Assembly: GCF_014639875.1 (NCBI RefSeq)
Contig: NZ_BMGD01000004.1
Span: 62,001 to 126,000 of the forward strand
Origin: Blastomonas aquatica
GTDB lineage: Bacteria; Pseudomonadota; Alphaproteobacteria; Sphingomonadales; Sphingomonadaceae
Reading direction: 5' to 3'
DNA: 64,000 nucleotides
Under the pieces are notes generated by a model that saw only the letters and a program-made list of their open reading frames with translations, had not been told where the DNA came from and did no database searches. The position numbers were made by a program, and so were the translations under genes. Shown here in pieces: positions 26,295 to 35,633 of this stretch. Every line of letters starts with the position of its first letter. The stretch's first letter is position 1.

Positions 26295-26649
26295 AGCCCG
26301 CCGCAAACAGGCAGAGGCCGCCGGACGCCGCGCCGAAACGCTGGCGGCATGGTGGCTGCGACTGAAGGGCTGGCGGATATTGGCGATGCGGGTGCGAACG
26401 CCTCTGGGAGAAGTCGATCTGGTCGCAAGGCGCGGACGAATGGTCGCGTTTGTCGAGGTGAAACACCGTGCGACCGTGCAGGAACTGGATTTTGCCATCG
26501 ATCACCACCGCCTGCGCCGGGTCGCCGCAGCTGCGGATGCGCTGATGCCACGCTACGTCCGGGCGGGGGATGATTCACGGATCGACGTGATCCTGCTTGC
26601 ACCGCGCCGCCTGCCGCGCCATCTGACCCACGTCTGGCAGGGCGACTGA
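26287..26649 (+). CDS. yraN: YraN family protein (UPF0102)
   Basis: A 120-residue protein with the UPF0102 core: GRRAETLAAWWLRLKGWRIL, then VRTPLGEVDLVARRGRMVAFVEVKHR. The latter contains the D...ExK arrangement of restriction-endonuclease-like nucleases (Holliday-junction-resolvase-like fold). Its ATG overlaps the last eight bases of rsmI, so the two are co-translated. Its cellular substrate is not established. Confidence 0.92.
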   Translation: MAEARRKQAEAAGRRAETLAAWWLRLKGWRILAMRVRTPLGEVDLVARRGRMVAFVEVKHRATVQELDFAIDHHRLRRVAAAADALMPRYVRAGDDSRIDVILLAPRRLPRHLTHVWQGD

Positions 26650-26692
26650 TCGCTCTGCGCCTTGAATCGTTCAGCAAAATAAAGGTTATCCC

Positions 26693-27637
26693 ATGAAGAT
26701 CGCGGTACAGATGGACCCGATGCCCGGCATCAACATCAAGGGCGACAGCAGCTTTGCGCTGATGCTTGCGGCACAGGACCGCGGCTACACGCTGTATCAT
26801 TACGATGTCGAAACGCTGACCTATGAAGCGGGCGAGGTGACCTGCCATGCCCACCCGGTAGCCGTCCGCAATGTGCCCGGCGACCACTTTACCTTCGGGG
26901 ATCCGGTGCGGCTTGATCTGGGAGAGGATGTCGATGTCGTCCTGATGCGGCAGGACCCGCCGTTCGATGTCGGCTATATCACCGCAACGCATATCCTCGA
27001 GCGGCTCAAGGGTCGGACGCTTGTGGTCAACGACCCTGCATCGGTGCGCAATGCGCCCGAGAAGGTCTATGTGCTCGATTTCGAACAGTTCATGCCGCCG
27101 ACATTGGTCACCCGTTCGCTCGCAGAGGTAAAGCGTTTCCAGGCACGGCACGGCGCGATCGTCGTCAAACCGCTCCACGGCAATGGCGGCAAGGCGGTGT
27201 TTCTGGTGAGTGAAGACGGGGCAAACCTGTCTGCGCTGGTCGAACTGTTCGGCCAGATCTGGCGCGAGCCGTTCATGGTCCAGCCGTTCCTTCCCGAGGT
27301 GGCGCAAGGCGACAAGCGCATCGTGCTGGTCGATGGCAAGGTTGCCGGCGCGATCAACCGCAAGCCGGGCGAGGGCGAGTTCCGTTCCAACCTCGCAGTC
27401 GGAGGCTATGCCGAATCGGCGACGCTGACTGCGCGCGAGCAGGAGATCTGCGACGCGATGGGGCCCGAGCTCAAGGAACGCGGGCTGCTGTTCGTGGGTA
27501 TTGATGTGATCGGCGGCAAATGGTTGACCGAAATCAACGTCACGTCGCCCACCGGCATTGTCGCAATCGGCGCATTCAACAACAGCGACGTCGCAGGCAT
27601 GATCTGGGATGCAATTGAGGTCCGACTGAAAACGTAA
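26693..27637 (+). CDS. gshB: Glutathione synthetase
   Basis: GshB ligates glycine to gamma-glutamylcysteine using ATP, the last step to glutathione. It is 314 residues, the normal length. It opens with MKIAVQMDPMPGINIKGDSSFAL and shows DVVLMRQDPPFD, the ATP-grasp loop VVKPLHGNGGKAVF, and the metal site FVGIDVIGGKWLTEINVTSPTG. SD-like AAAGG lies upstream. It is followed after two bases by the DedA gene. Confidence 0.96.
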   Translation: MKIAVQMDPMPGINIKGDSSFALMLAAQDRGYTLYHYDVETLTYEAGEVTCHAHPVAVRNVPGDHFTFGDPVRLDLGEDVDVVLMRQDPPFDVGYITATHILERLKGRTLVVNDPASVRNAPEKVYVLDFEQFMPPTLVTRSLAEVKRFQARHGAIVVKPLHGNGGKAVFLVSEDGANLSALVELFGQIWREPFMVQPFLPEVAQGDKRIVLVDGKVAGAINRKPGEGEFRSNLAVGGYAESATLTAREQEICDAMGPELKERGLLFVGIDVIGGKWLTEINVTSPTGIVAIGAFNNSDVAGMIWDAIEVRLKT

Positions 27638-27639
27638 GC

Positions 27640-28245
27640 ATGAACGATCTCGTCATCAATCTGGTTGCTCAAGGTGGATATTGGGGCGTCGTACTGCTGA
27701 TGGCGCTGGAGAACATCTTCCCGCCAATCCCATCGGAACTGATCATGGGACTGGCGGGGATCGAGGCGGGCAAAGGCCATTACAACCTTTGGGCAATGAT
27801 TTTTGCCGGTACCGTAGGTTCGGTCGCGGGGAATTATTTCTGGTATGCGATCGGTCGCTCATTCGGTCCCAAAAGGCTCGAGCATTTCGTCGCTCGCTGG
27901 GGGCGGTGGCTAACACTCGACCGGCGCGAGATCGACCGGTTCAACGGCCTGTTTCACCGTCACGGGGCGTCCACGATCTTCTTCGCACGGATGATCCCCA
28001 CGGTCCGCACCCTGATCTCGCTTCCTGCGGGGATCTTCGAGATGAGCCGCACGAAGTTTCTGCTATGGACCTTTGCCGGGGCGGGGCTGTGGAATGTGCT
28101 GTTTGCAGGGATCGGGTTTCAGCTGGGTTCGCGGTTTGACGAGATCGACCAATACACCGGGCCTATTTCGACCGGAGTCATCGGGGTGATCATTGTGGTC
28201 TATTTAGTGCGGGTTATTTTCTGGCGGCCTGCAAAGAGCGACTAA
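27640..28245 (+). CDS. DedA family membrane protein
   Basis: A 201-residue inner-membrane protein of the DedA/SNARE-associated family. The re-entrant signature FPPIPSELIMGLAG and the second half FFARMIPTVRTLISLPAG, with the conserved Arg, are both present; three to four membrane helices surround them. DedA proteins act in phospholipid or undecaprenyl-phosphate flipping and membrane homeostasis. It sits two bases after gshB in a likely operon. Confidence 0.92.
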   Translation: MNDLVINLVAQGGYWGVVLLMALENIFPPIPSELIMGLAGIEAGKGHYNLWAMIFAGTVGSVAGNYFWYAIGRSFGPKRLEHFVARWGRWLTLDRREIDRFNGLFHRHGASTIFFARMIPTVRTLISLPAGIFEMSRTKFLLWTFAGAGLWNVLFAGIGFQLGSRFDEIDQYTGPISTGVIGVIIVVYLVRVIFWRPAKSD

Positions 28246-28264
28246 GGGCCGACGTAGCACGCAA

Positions 28265-28354
28265 CGTCCCTCGACTTCGCTCGGGAACTCGGAGAGGGAT
28301 GTGATGAGGATCGAATCGCCCACACCCGTTTGTCCCGAGCGAAGTCGAGGGACG
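28265..28354. repeat. Inverted pair of 22-bp REP elements
   Basis: A 22-bp unit at 28265-28286 (starting CGTCCCTCGACTTCGCTCGG) is repeated exactly in inverse orientation at 28333-28354, 46 bases apart. It fills the gap between the convergent dedA and xerC genes. Each unit is itself partly palindromic, as in REP/BIME elements. A bidirectional transcription or decay barrier is likely. Confidence 0.85.
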
Positions 28355-28379
28355 CGCGCGCCCCACCTTCGCCTTAAGC

Positions 28380-29288
28380 TCAAGCCCGCGGGTGCGCGTT
28401 CTCATAGACATCAAGCAGGTGCGCGGCATCGACCTGCGTGTAAATCTGCGTGGAGGACAGGCTGGCATGGCCGAGCAGTTCCTGCAGCGACCGCAGGTCC
28501 GCGCCGCCTGCCAGCAGATGAGTGGCAAAGCTGTGTCGCAGCGCGTGCGGGGTCGCGTCCTCGGCAAGCCCCAGCAATCGGCGCGCGTTCATCATCGCTC
28601 GGCGCACCAGCGCAGGCGACAGCGGCCCACCGCGCGTGCCGCGAAACAGCGGCTCGCCGGGCGAAAGATCGAACGGCGCGAGCGCGGCATACTGGCTGAT
28701 CGCTTCGCGCAATTGCGGCAGCACCGGCACGACGCGCTGCTTGTTGCCCTTGCCGGTAATCCGCAGCGTCTCGCCCAATGGCAACACCGCCCCGGTCAGC
28801 CCCATCGCTTCGCTGATCCGCAGCCCTGCGCCATAGAGCAGCAGCAAAACCGCCCAGTCGCGCGCCTGCACCCAGGCGGGGGCATCGCGTGACGCCATCG
28901 CATCGCCCAACGCCATGATGTCATCGGGCGCGATCGGACGCGGAAGGCTGCGCTTGATGCGCGGACCTTTGATACGCGGGGCGCTGCCGTTCGAACCGCT
29001 CTGCTCGCCCGCGAAGGTCAGGAACGCACGGATCGCGGAGAGCTCTCGCGCGGTGCTGCGGTTGGCAAGGCCATCGCCGCGCCGCGCCGCGAGAAACGCA
29101 CGCAGATCAGCCTGGGTGACATCGGCCAGCTGGGCCGCGCCGGGCCGCTCCCCCCAATGGTCGGACAGAAAATCGGTCAGCCGTTCGGCCGTAGCGACAT
29201 AGGCGCGCACGGTGTGCAGCGAACGACGGCGGTTGTCCGCCAGATGCGCGCGCCACAGGTTGATCAGGGAAGGGGCGGGGTCTGCCAT
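28380..29288 (-). CDS. xerC: Tyrosine recombinase XerC
   Basis: A 302-residue tyrosine recombinase for chromosome-dimer resolution at dif. The N-terminal SAM-like core-binding domain (HTVRAYVATAERLTDFL) spans residues about 15-100. The catalytic domain has Arg in LLYGAGLRISEAMGL, HxxR in HALRHSFATHLLAGGADLRS, the second His in LGHASLSSTQIY and the nucleophilic Tyr in the same motif. It lies just downstream of no integrase-type neighbours, and the protein is of XerC rather than phage-integrase length. XerC versus XerD rests on similarity recalled from the family. Confidence 0.9.
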   Translation of the reverse strand: MADPAPSLINLWRAHLADNRRRSLHTVRAYVATAERLTDFLSDHWGERPGAAQLADVTQADLRAFLAARRGDGLANRSTARELSAIRAFLTFAGEQSGSNGSAPRIKGPRIKRSLPRPIAPDDIMALGDAMASRDAPAWVQARDWAVLLLLYGAGLRISEAMGLTGAVLPLGETLRITGKGNKQRVVPVLPQLREAISQYAALAPFDLSPGEPLFRGTRGGPLSPALVRRAMMNARRLLGLAEDATPHALRHSFATHLLAGGADLRSLQELLGHASLSSTQIYTQVDAAHLLDVYENAHPRA

Positions 29289-29300
29289 GGATGCAGCGTA

Positions 29301-30509
29301 TCAGGCGGTGGCAGCGGGCTCAATCGCCACCAGATCGGCGAGGATCGCATCGAGCACGGGCATCCCCTGCGGGGTGACCGTGATCCGTGCTCCGTCGCGT
29401 TCAAGCAGTCCGATCCGCGTCAGGCGCTGTGCGGCAGCGTCATCGATCAACGCGGATTGCGGCACACCTGCGCGCGCGGCGACGCGTTCGAGATCCAACC
29501 CCTCGGCGAGCCGCAGCCCCATCAATAGCGCCTCCATTGCCTGTGTTTCCGGATCGAGCGGACGTTCGACCGACAGGCCGTTGCCGTTGCGGACGATCGC
29601 GGAAAGGAAGTTCTCGGGCTTGCGGTGGCGTTCTGTCGCCATGGCACCGCGCCGACCATGCGCCCCGGGACCAATCCCGGCATAATCGCCGTAGCGCCAA
29701 TAGGTCAGGTTGTGCCGGCTCTGCTCGCCGATGCAGGCGTGATTGCTGATCTCGTAGGCGGGAACGCCCGCACCGGCGGTTATCTGCCGGGTCAGATCGA
29801 ACAGGTCGGCGCTATGGTCGTCGTCCGCCGGGACCAGATCGCCGCGCCGGACCAGTGTTTCAAACCGCGTGCCCGGCTCGATCGTCAGTTGATACAACGA
29901 AAGGTGCCCTGTGCCGAAGCCCAGCGCACGGGTCAGTTCGCGCTCCCAATCGGCGAGCGACTGGCCAGGGCGGGCATAGATCAGGTCGAACGAGACGCGG
30001 GCAAAGCGATCCTGCGCGATTGCGAGCGCCGCGAGCGCCTCGGTCACCGAATGCGCACGGCCCAGAAACGCCAACACATCGTCATCGAGCGCCTGCAACC
30101 CCAGCGAAACGCGGTTCACCCCGGCCAGCGCCAGATCGGCAAACCGCGCCGATTCAACTGATGAAGGGTTTGCTTCCAGCGTGATCTCGATATCGTCGGA
30201 AAACCGCCAGTGACGAGCCGCCTGCTCGATCAGCGACTGCACCAGTGCGGGCGGCATCAGCGAGGGCGTGCCACCGCCGAAGAAGATCGAACCCAGTTCG
30301 CGCCCCGGCAGCAACGCGGCCTCGTGCGCCATGTCGACGAGCAACGCCGCCTGCCATTGCGCGACATCCACGCCCTCGCGGACATGGCTGTTGAAATCAC
30401 AATAGGGGCATTTGGAGACGCAGAACGGCCAGTGGATATAGAGCGCGAGAAGCTCATCTCCCCTACCGCGTACGGGAGGGGAGAGGTCCGCGCCGCTGTT
30501 CAAAAGCAC
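29301..30509 (-). CDS. hemW: Radical SAM heme chaperone HemW
   Basis: HemW is a radical-SAM, heme-binding protein related to oxygen-independent coproporphyrinogen oxidase; it inserts heme into respiratory enzymes. The 4Fe-4S site is [14 protein letters not shown] (CxxxCxxC), with [21 protein letters not shown] and [12 protein letters not shown] following. The N-terminal residues [10 protein letters not shown] are encoded by a palindromic repeat (30457-30484), so the natural start may be later, before ALYIHWPFC. The start overlaps the rdgB stop by ten bases. Confidence 0.93.
   Translation of the reverse strand: MLLNSGADLSPPVRGRGDELLALYIHWPFCVSKCPYCDFNSHVREGVDVAQWQAALLVDMAHEAALLPGRELGSIFFGGGTPSLMPPALVQSLIEQAARHWRFSDDIEITLEANPSSVESARFADLALAGVNRVSLGLQALDDDVLAFLGRAHSVTEALAALAIAQDRFARVSFDLIYARPGQSLADWERELTRALGFGTGHLSLYQLTIEPGTRFETLVRRGDLVPADDDHSADLFDLTRQITAGAGVPAYEISNHACIGEQSRHNLTYWRYGDYAGIGPGAHGRRGAMATERHRKPENFLSAIVRNGNGLSVERPLDPETQAMEALLMGLRLAEGLDLERVAARAGVPQSALIDDAAAQRLTRIGLLERDGARITVTPQGMPVLDAILADLVAIEPAATA
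30457..30484. repeat. Palindromic repeat inside the 5' end of hemW
   Basis: TCTCCCCTaCCG and CGGgAGGGGAGA form an 11/12-bp hairpin with a CGTA loop. It resembles the CTCCCCTCCCG-type intergenic repeats of alphaproteobacteria, but here it lies within the hemW reading frame. Confidence 0.7.
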
Positions 30510-31126
30510 GCCGCGACGAGCTTGGCGAAGGCATCGGCGCGGTGGCTGATCGCGTGTTTGTGCGCCGGGTCGAGCTCGGCAAAGGTCTTGTCGAAACCGT
30601 GCGCCACGAATACCGGGTCATAGCCGAAGCCCAAGGTTCCGCGCGGCGGCCAGGTCAGCGCACCGCTCACCCGGCCCTCAAAGACCTGCGCATGCCCATC
30701 GGGCCAAGCCAGCGCGAGAGTGCAGATGAAATACGCGCTGCGGTCGGCATCGGGGCCGAGTTCGGCAAGGCGGCCTTCGACCTTGCCCATGGCCATGTAC
30801 CAATCACGGCCCGGATACCCCTCGAACCACTGCCGCTCGGCCCAGTCGGCGGTATAGACGCCGGGCCTGCCGCCCAATGCCGCAACGCACAGCCCGCTGT
30901 CATCAGCCAGCGCGACGCAACCCGACGCCTGCGCCGAGGCATGCGCCTTGAGCAGCGCGTTCTCGGCGAAGGTGGTACCGGTCTCCTCGGGTTCGGGCAG
31001 ACCAAGGTCGCCCGCCGACACCGGCTCGATGCCGAACGGCTCGAGCAGCGCGCGAATCTCGCGCACCTTGCCCTGGTTGTGGCTGGCGATCACCAACCGA
31101 CCCGGTTCGAGTTTGCGCGCCGTCAT
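30500..31126 (-). CDS. rdgB: Non-canonical purine NTP pyrophosphatase (RdgB/HAM1)
   Basis: RdgB hydrolyses dITP, XTP and ITP to monophosphates, cleaning the nucleotide pool. The start [20 protein letters not shown] puts the family signature ([10 protein letters not shown]) close to the N-terminus; the long upstream extension is rejected. [35 protein letters not shown] and [10 protein letters not shown] are all present, giving a 208-residue protein of normal size. It follows rph by four bases in an rph-rdgB-hemW operon. Confidence 0.94.
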   Translation of the reverse strand: MTARKLEPGRLVIASHNQGKVREIRALLEPFGIEPVSAGDLGLPEPEETGTTFAENALLKAHASAQASGCVALADDSGLCVAALGGRPGVYTADWAERQWFEGYPGRDWYMAMGKVEGRLAELGPDADRSAYFICTLALAWPDGHAQVFEGRVSGALTWPPRGTLGFGYDPVFVAHGFDKTFAELDPAHKHAISHRADAFAKLVAACF

Positions 31127-31130
31127 CGGT

Positions 31131-31844
31131 TCAGGAAACCGCGCGTTCCTGCGCGGCAAAGATGTCGTTGCAGCCCATCCGTGCCAGACGCAACAGCCGC
31201 AGCAGCGCTTCCTCGTCATAAGGCGCGCCCTCGGCGGTCGCTTGTGCCTCGGCGATGTTGCCACCCTCGATCAGCACGAAATTGGCGTCGGCATCGGCGT
31301 TCGAATCCTCGATATAATCGAGATCGAGCACCGGCGTTCCCTGGTGGATGCCGCAGCTGATCGCGGCGACCTTGGCGGTGATCGGGTCTTCCTTGATCAG
31401 CCCCTTGGCCATCAACCCATTGACCGCCAGACGCAGCGCGACCCATGCGCCCGAGATCGAGGCGGTACGCGTGCCGCCGTCGGCCTGGATGACATCGCAG
31501 TCGAGCGTGATCTGGCGTTCGCCGAGCTTCTTGAGGTCAACCACCGCGCGCAGTGAACGTCCGATCAGCCGCTGGATTTCCTGCGTGCGGCCCGATTGCT
31601 TGCCCTTGGCCGCTTCGCGCTGGCCGCGGGTGTGGGTTGCGCGGGGAAGCATCGAGTATTCCGCTGTGACCCAACCTTCGCCCTTGCCCTTGAGCCATGG
31701 CGGAAGGCGCTCCTCGATGCTTGCGGTGACCAGCACCTTGGTATCGCCAAAGCCGATCAGGCAGCTGCCCTCGGCATGCTTGGTGAAGCCGGTTTCGATG
31801 CTGATGGCCCGCATTTCGTCGGGGGCGCGGCCGGATGGGCGCAT
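31131..31844 (-). CDS. rph: Ribonuclease PH
   Basis: Phosphorolytic 3'-5' exoribonuclease that trims tRNA 3' ends. The protein (237 residues) shows [12 protein letters not shown] at the N-terminus, [18 protein letters not shown], the phosphate-binding [24 protein letters not shown](I/V)GRSLR region and [16 protein letters not shown]. The ATG at 31844 was chosen because GGAG stands nine bases upstream; an ATG five codons earlier has no SD. It heads the rph-rdgB-hemW-xerC run on this strand. Confidence 0.95.
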   Translation of the reverse strand: MRPSGRAPDEMRAISIETGFTKHAEGSCLIGFGDTKVLVTASIEERLPPWLKGKGEGWVTAEYSMLPRATHTRGQREAAKGKQSGRTQEIQRLIGRSLRAVVDLKKLGERQITLDCDVIQADGGTRTASISGAWVALRLAVNGLMAKGLIKEDPITAKVAAISCGIHQGTPVLDLDYIEDSNADADANFVLIEGGNIAEAQATAEGAPYDEEALLRLLRLARMGCNDIFAAQERAVS

Positions 31845-31969
31845 GGGATGATTCTCCACGGATGAAAAAGGTTATGCGCCGATAGCTGCCGGCCGTGACA
31901 ATGGAAAGCACCAAGCCACTTGCCATCGGCATTCAAAAATGGCAGTGGCGCGGCACTCCAAGCGATCAT

Positions 31970-32045
31970 GGGCGATTAGCTCAGTTGGTAGAGCATCTCG
32001 TTTACACCGAGAGGGTCGGCAGTTCGAGCCTGTCATCGCCCACCA
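31970..32045 (+). tRNA. tRNA-Val (anticodon TAC)
   Basis: A full cloverleaf is seen: the seven-base acceptor stem GGGCGAT pairs with ATCGCCC, followed by discriminator A and an encoded CCA (32043-32045). The D-arm GCTCAGTTGGTAGAGC, the anticodon stem TCTCG/CGAGA around loop TTTACAC (anticodon TAC at 32003-32005), and a T-arm with GTTCGAGCC are all present. It reads valine GUN codons. No integrase or duplicated 3' end is adjacent. Confidence 0.97.
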
Positions 32046-32092
32046 TGATCCGCTTCGATCGGCCCCGCAGGTTCCGGATTGGCAAGCGTCGA

Positions 32093-32698
32093 TCAGCCCT
32101 TGGCCAGCGTTTCTTCCATCAGCGCCGATGCGCGGGTGCCGTTCCAGTCCATCCCGCCGATCATCCGCCACACTTCCTTGCCGTCTGCATCATACAGCAC
32201 TGTGGTGGGCATCACCCCGGTCATGTAGCTGAAGCCCAGGTTGTTCTCAGGATCGACGAAGGGTTGAATCGTTTTGTAGCCGTTGTTGACGAAGAAAGGC
32301 TTGATAGTGTCGAGGTTCTGCATGTCCTGCGACACGGTCAGCACCACCAGCCGGTCCTTCTCGCGTGCCGCCAACGCATCGAGCGTCGGCATTTCAACCA
32401 CGCACGGACCACACCATGTCGCCCACAGATTGACCAGCACCGGCTTGCCTTTGAAAGCAGCCAGGCTGGTGGTCTTGCCATCGGGGTCGTTGAAAGTGAC
32501 ATCGGGCGCTGCCTTGCCGCGCTGCGAGATATCGAGCGTTCCTGAAAGCGGTACCGATGGGCCTTGCTTTTCTGCAGTTTTTTGTCCCCCTGCGGGTTGC
32601 TCCGACGCGGGGGATTGCTTATCGCACGCGCCAGTTGCCAGCGCGGCAAGGGCCACCACCGGCCAGAGGCGCCGGCTGGAAAAATGGGCGATACGCAT
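32093..32698 (-). CDS. TlpA-like thioredoxin-fold lipoprotein
   Basis: A 201-residue periplasmic thiol-disulfide protein: N-terminal signal ([17 protein letters not shown]) with lipobox, a polar linker rich in Gln/Pro/Glu, then a TlpA/ResA-type thioredoxin domain with catalytic [13 protein letters not shown] and cis-Pro region [10 protein letters not shown]. It probably reduces periplasmic disulfides, for example during cytochrome c maturation. Its ATG and that of argH overlap in one CATG, and its SD (TTGGAG) lies inside argH codons. Confidence 0.9.
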   Translation of the reverse strand: MRIAHFSSRRLWPVVALAALATGACDKQSPASEQPAGGQKTAEKQGPSVPLSGTLDISQRGKAAPDVTFNDPDGKTTSLAAFKGKPVLVNLWATWCGPCVVEMPTLDALAAREKDRLVVLTVSQDMQNLDTIKPFFVNNGYKTIQPFVDPENNLGFSYMTGVMPTTVLYDADGKEVWRMIGGMDWNGTRASALMEETLAKG

Positions 32699-34106
32699 GG
32701 GAAACAACTCCAACAGCATGTGGGGCGGACGGTTTGCCGCAGGGCCATCCGATGTGATGCGGGCCATAAATGCTTCCATCCCGTTCGACAAGGCGCTGTG
32801 GCGGCAAGATATCGATGGATCCTTGGCGCACGTCGCGATGCTGAGTGTGCAGGGGATCATCCCGGCGGACGATGCCGAGGCCATTACTCAGGGTCTCAAC
32901 CAGATCGCCGACGAATATGCAGCGAATGGCGTGACCGAGGACTGGTCGCTCGAAGACATCCACATGCATGTTGAGGCGCGGCTGGCCGAGCTGATCGGAC
33001 CTGCTGCCGGACGCCTGCACACCGCGCGCTCGCGCAACGACCAGGTCGCGACCGATTTCCGCCTTTGGGTGCGCGATGCCTGCGATGCCGCCGATGCCGC
33101 GCTCAAGGCATTGCAGAATGCACTGGTCGATCGCGCCGCCGAGCACGCTGACGCGATCATGCCAGGCTTCACACATTTGCAAATTGCGCAGCCGGTGACC
33201 CTCGGCCACCATTTGCTCGCCTATTACGAGATGCTCGCACGCGATCGCGACCGCTTTGCAGCTGCACGTGCGCGGATGAACCAGTGTCCGCTGGGCTCTG
33301 CTGCGCTTGCCGGGACGGGGTTTCCGATCGATCGCGATGCGACCGCTTCGGCGCTGGGCTTCGACAAGCCCACCTCCAACTCGCTCGATGCTGTTTCGGA
33401 CCGCGATTTCGCGCTCGATTACCTCACCGCCGCCTCCCAATGCGCGCTGCATCTGTCGCGGTTGGCCGAAGAGTTCATCATCTGGGCGAGCCAGCCTTAT
33501 GGCTTCGTCAAGCTTCCCGACAGTTTCTCGACCGGATCGTCGATCATGCCGCAGAAGCGCAATCCAGATGCGGCCGAGCTGGTGCGCGGCCATGCGGGCC
33601 GCATCATCGGCTGCCTGACTGCGCTTATGATCACGATGAAGGGCCTTCCGCTCGCCTATTCCAAGGACATGCAGGATGACAAGCCGCCGGTGTTCGAGGC
33701 CGAAGGTCTGCTGATGCTGAGCCTGGCGGCGATGACCGGGATGGTCGCCGAAACCACGTTTGAGACCGATGCCATGCGCAAGGCGACCGAGCGCGGTTTC
33801 GCCACCGCGACCGATCTGGCGGACTGGCTGGTGCGGCAGGCGGGCATTCCGTTCCGCGATGCGCACCATATCACCGGCGCGGTGGTGAAGCTTGCCGAGC
33901 AGCGCGGGGTTGCGCTCGATACGCTGCCGATTGCCGACCTGCAGGCGATCGACGCGCGGATCACCGAGGCGGTGTATCCTGCGCTGTCGGTCGATGCCTC
34001 GGTCGCCAGCCGCAACAGCTATGGCGGCACCGCGCCCGATCAGGTAAGGCTGCAGGTGGCTCGCGCCCGTGCCGCGTTGGCCGAAGGCGCGGGGGCTGGA
34101 GAATGA
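32697..34106 (+). CDS. argH: Argininosuccinate lyase
   Basis: ArgH splits argininosuccinate into arginine and fumarate, the last step of arginine synthesis. It starts [13 protein letters not shown], as expected for the family. Fumarase/aspartase-superfamily signatures are visible: [33 protein letters not shown], and [12 protein letters not shown] with the catalytic Ser. It is 469 residues, the usual length. The gene overlaps the following lipoprotein start region. Confidence 0.96.
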   Translation: MGNNSNSMWGGRFAAGPSDVMRAINASIPFDKALWRQDIDGSLAHVAMLSVQGIIPADDAEAITQGLNQIADEYAANGVTEDWSLEDIHMHVEARLAELIGPAAGRLHTARSRNDQVATDFRLWVRDACDAADAALKALQNALVDRAAEHADAIMPGFTHLQIAQPVTLGHHLLAYYEMLARDRDRFAAARARMNQCPLGSAALAGTGFPIDRDATASALGFDKPTSNSLDAVSDRDFALDYLTAASQCALHLSRLAEEFIIWASQPYGFVKLPDSFSTGSSIMPQKRNPDAAELVRGHAGRIIGCLTALMITMKGLPLAYSKDMQDDKPPVFEAEGLLMLSLAAMTGMVAETTFETDAMRKATERGFATATDLADWLVRQAGIPFRDAHHITGAVVKLAEQRGVALDTLPIADLQAIDARITEAVYPALSVDASVASRNSYGGTAPDQVRLQVARARAALAEGAGAGE

Positions 34107-34108
34107 CG

Positions 34109-34357
34109 ATGCTGCGTACCCCCCGACTTCTGCTGGTTGCAACCGCGATCCTGGCGCTGTCCGCCTGTGGCAGCCGACAGAAATTGACAGCTGTCGAAGG
34201 CACCGCGCCTGCGCCGGTGGCCTATGGCGCGCCGATGGTGGCCACGCCGAGCGAATTGATGGAGCCGAGCACCCAGTCGCGTCCGGAACGCAATGTCGAG
34301 CTCCGGCGCAAATCGGAGGTTCGCGCCGACGATCCGTTCGATCTACCCCCTGAATAA
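34109..34357 (+). CDS. Small lipoprotein between argH and lysA
   Basis: An 82-residue lipoprotein with signal MLRTPRLLLVATAILAL and lipobox LSAC, followed by a polar, Pro-rich tail ending DPFDLPPE. ATG 34109 is chosen because GGAG stands seven bases before it; another ATG at 34103 overlaps the argH TGA. Small lipoproteins beside lysA/dapF are common (LptM/YifL in enterics), but the LptM GPLYLP motif is not seen. Function unknown; probably co-transcribed with argH and lysA. Confidence 0.78.
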   Translation: MLRTPRLLLVATAILALSACGSRQKLTAVEGTAPAPVAYGAPMVATPSELMEPSTQSRPERNVELRRKSEVRADDPFDLPPE

Positions 34358-34376
34358 CCAGAAGGCTCCGCACCGT

Positions 34377-35633
34377 ATGGACCATTTTTCGCTGATCGGC
34401 GGCCATCTGCATGCCGAACAGGTTCCGCTGTCGCAGATAGCCGATGAAGTCGGCACGCCGGTCTATGTCTATTCGCGAGCGACGCTCGAGCGCCATGCCG
34501 ACGTTTTTCGCGAAGGTCTTGCAGGCGTGCCGCGCAAGCACCTGGCGTTTGCGGTCAAGTCGAACCCCAATCTGGCAGTGCTCAAGGTGCTCGCCAAGCG
34601 CGGCTATGGTGCCGATGTGGTATCGGGTGGCGAGCTGGATCGCGCGCTGGCGGCCGGGATTGCGCCGACGGATATCGTCTTTTCAGGCGTCGGCAAAACC
34701 GCCGATGAAATGCGCCATGCGCTGACGACCGGCATCGGCCAGTTCAACATAGAATCCGAAGAAGAAGGGCAGATGCTCGCCGAGGTCGCCGCAGCGATGG
34801 GAATGCGCGCCGCAGCGACGTTGCGGATCAATCCCGATGTCGATGCGGGCACCCACGCCAAGATTTCGACTGGCAAGGCTGATAACAAGTTTGGCGTAGG
34901 TCTGCATGTATGTCCGGGAATCTATCAGCGGCTTGCGCAGCTGCCGGGGATCGGCCTGCGCGGCGTTGCGGTGCACATCGGCAGCCAGCTGCTCAGCCTC
35001 GATCCGCTTGAGGCTGCGTTCGGCAAGATCGGCCAGCTTGTCAGCGATCTGCGCGGCGCGGGGCATGCGATCACCCATGTCGATCTGGGCGGGGGCCTTG
35101 GCGTTCCCTATCAAACCGAGCACAACCCGCCGTCGCCTGCCGAATATGGCGCGCTGGTCGCCAAGGTAACCCGCGATTGGGATGCGACGATCCTGTTCGA
35201 ACCTGGACGCGTGATCGCCGGCAATGCCGGCGTCCTGCTGACCCGGGTGATCCGGGTGAAACCCGGCGTGCAGCATCCGTTCGTGGTTGTCGATGCGGCG
35301 ATGAACGACCTTGCCCGCCCCGCGCTCTACGACGCCTGGCACGATTTCGAGGCGGTGGTTCCCGATGGTAGCCGGATGACAGCCAATATCGTCGGTCCGG
35401 TGTGCGAGAGCGGAGATACCTTCGCGATGGGCCGCGATATCGACGCTGTCAAAGCTGGCGACCTTGCGGTCTTCCGCACTGCAGGCGCTTATGGCGCGAC
35501 CATGGCGAGCAGCTATAACAGCCGCGGCATCGTGGCCGAGGTGCTGGTCGATGGTGATCGCTTCGCTGTCGTCGCCAACCGCATCACGCCTGCCGAGATC
35601 ATGGCGGCAGAACAGGTGCCCGACTGGCTGTGA
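34377..35633 (+). CDS. lysA: Diaminopimelate decarboxylase
   Basis: PLP-dependent fold-III decarboxylase that makes lysine from meso-diaminopimelate. It is 418 residues. The PLP lysine is in HLAFAVKSNPNLAVL, with the glycine-rich phosphate site HVDLGGGLGVPY, the substrate motif GPVCESGDTF and the C-terminal AYGATMASSYNSR. The ATG of MDHFSLIGG was selected, with AGAAGG about 10 bases upstream. The stop overlaps the next gene's GTG start (GTGA). Confidence 0.96.
   Translation: MDHFSLIGGHLHAEQVPLSQIADEVGTPVYVYSRATLERHADVFREGLAGVPRKHLAFAVKSNPNLAVLKVLAKRGYGADVVSGGELDRALAAGIAPTDIVFSGVGKTADEMRHALTTGIGQFNIESEEEGQMLAEVAAAMGMRAAATLRINPDVDAGTHAKISTGKADNKFGVGLHVCPGIYQRLAQLPGIGLRGVAVHIGSQLLSLDPLEAAFGKIGQLVSDLRGAGHAITHVDLGGGLGVPYQTEHNPPSPAEYGALVAKVTRDWDATILFEPGRVIAGNAGVLLTRVIRVKPGVQHPFVVVDAAMNDLARPALYDAWHDFEAVVPDGSRMTANIVGPVCESGDTFAMGRDIDAVKAGDLAVFRTAGAYGATMASSYNSRGIVAEVLVDGDRFAVVANRITPAEIMAAEQVPDWL

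Noticed and set aside
28380..32045. XerC near tRNA-Val as an integrated element
   Set aside because: XerC has the housekeeping length and motifs, 2.7 kb of core genes separate it from the tRNA, and no duplicated tRNA 3' end was found.
32619..34541. 640-codon minus-strand frame opposite argH
   Set aside because: It is antisense to argH and low in recognisable structure.
35168..35195. Fourth sigma-F-like promoter in lysA
   Set aside because: GTAACC-N16 is followed by CGAT, not CGAA, and it lies inside lysA with no related gene downstream.
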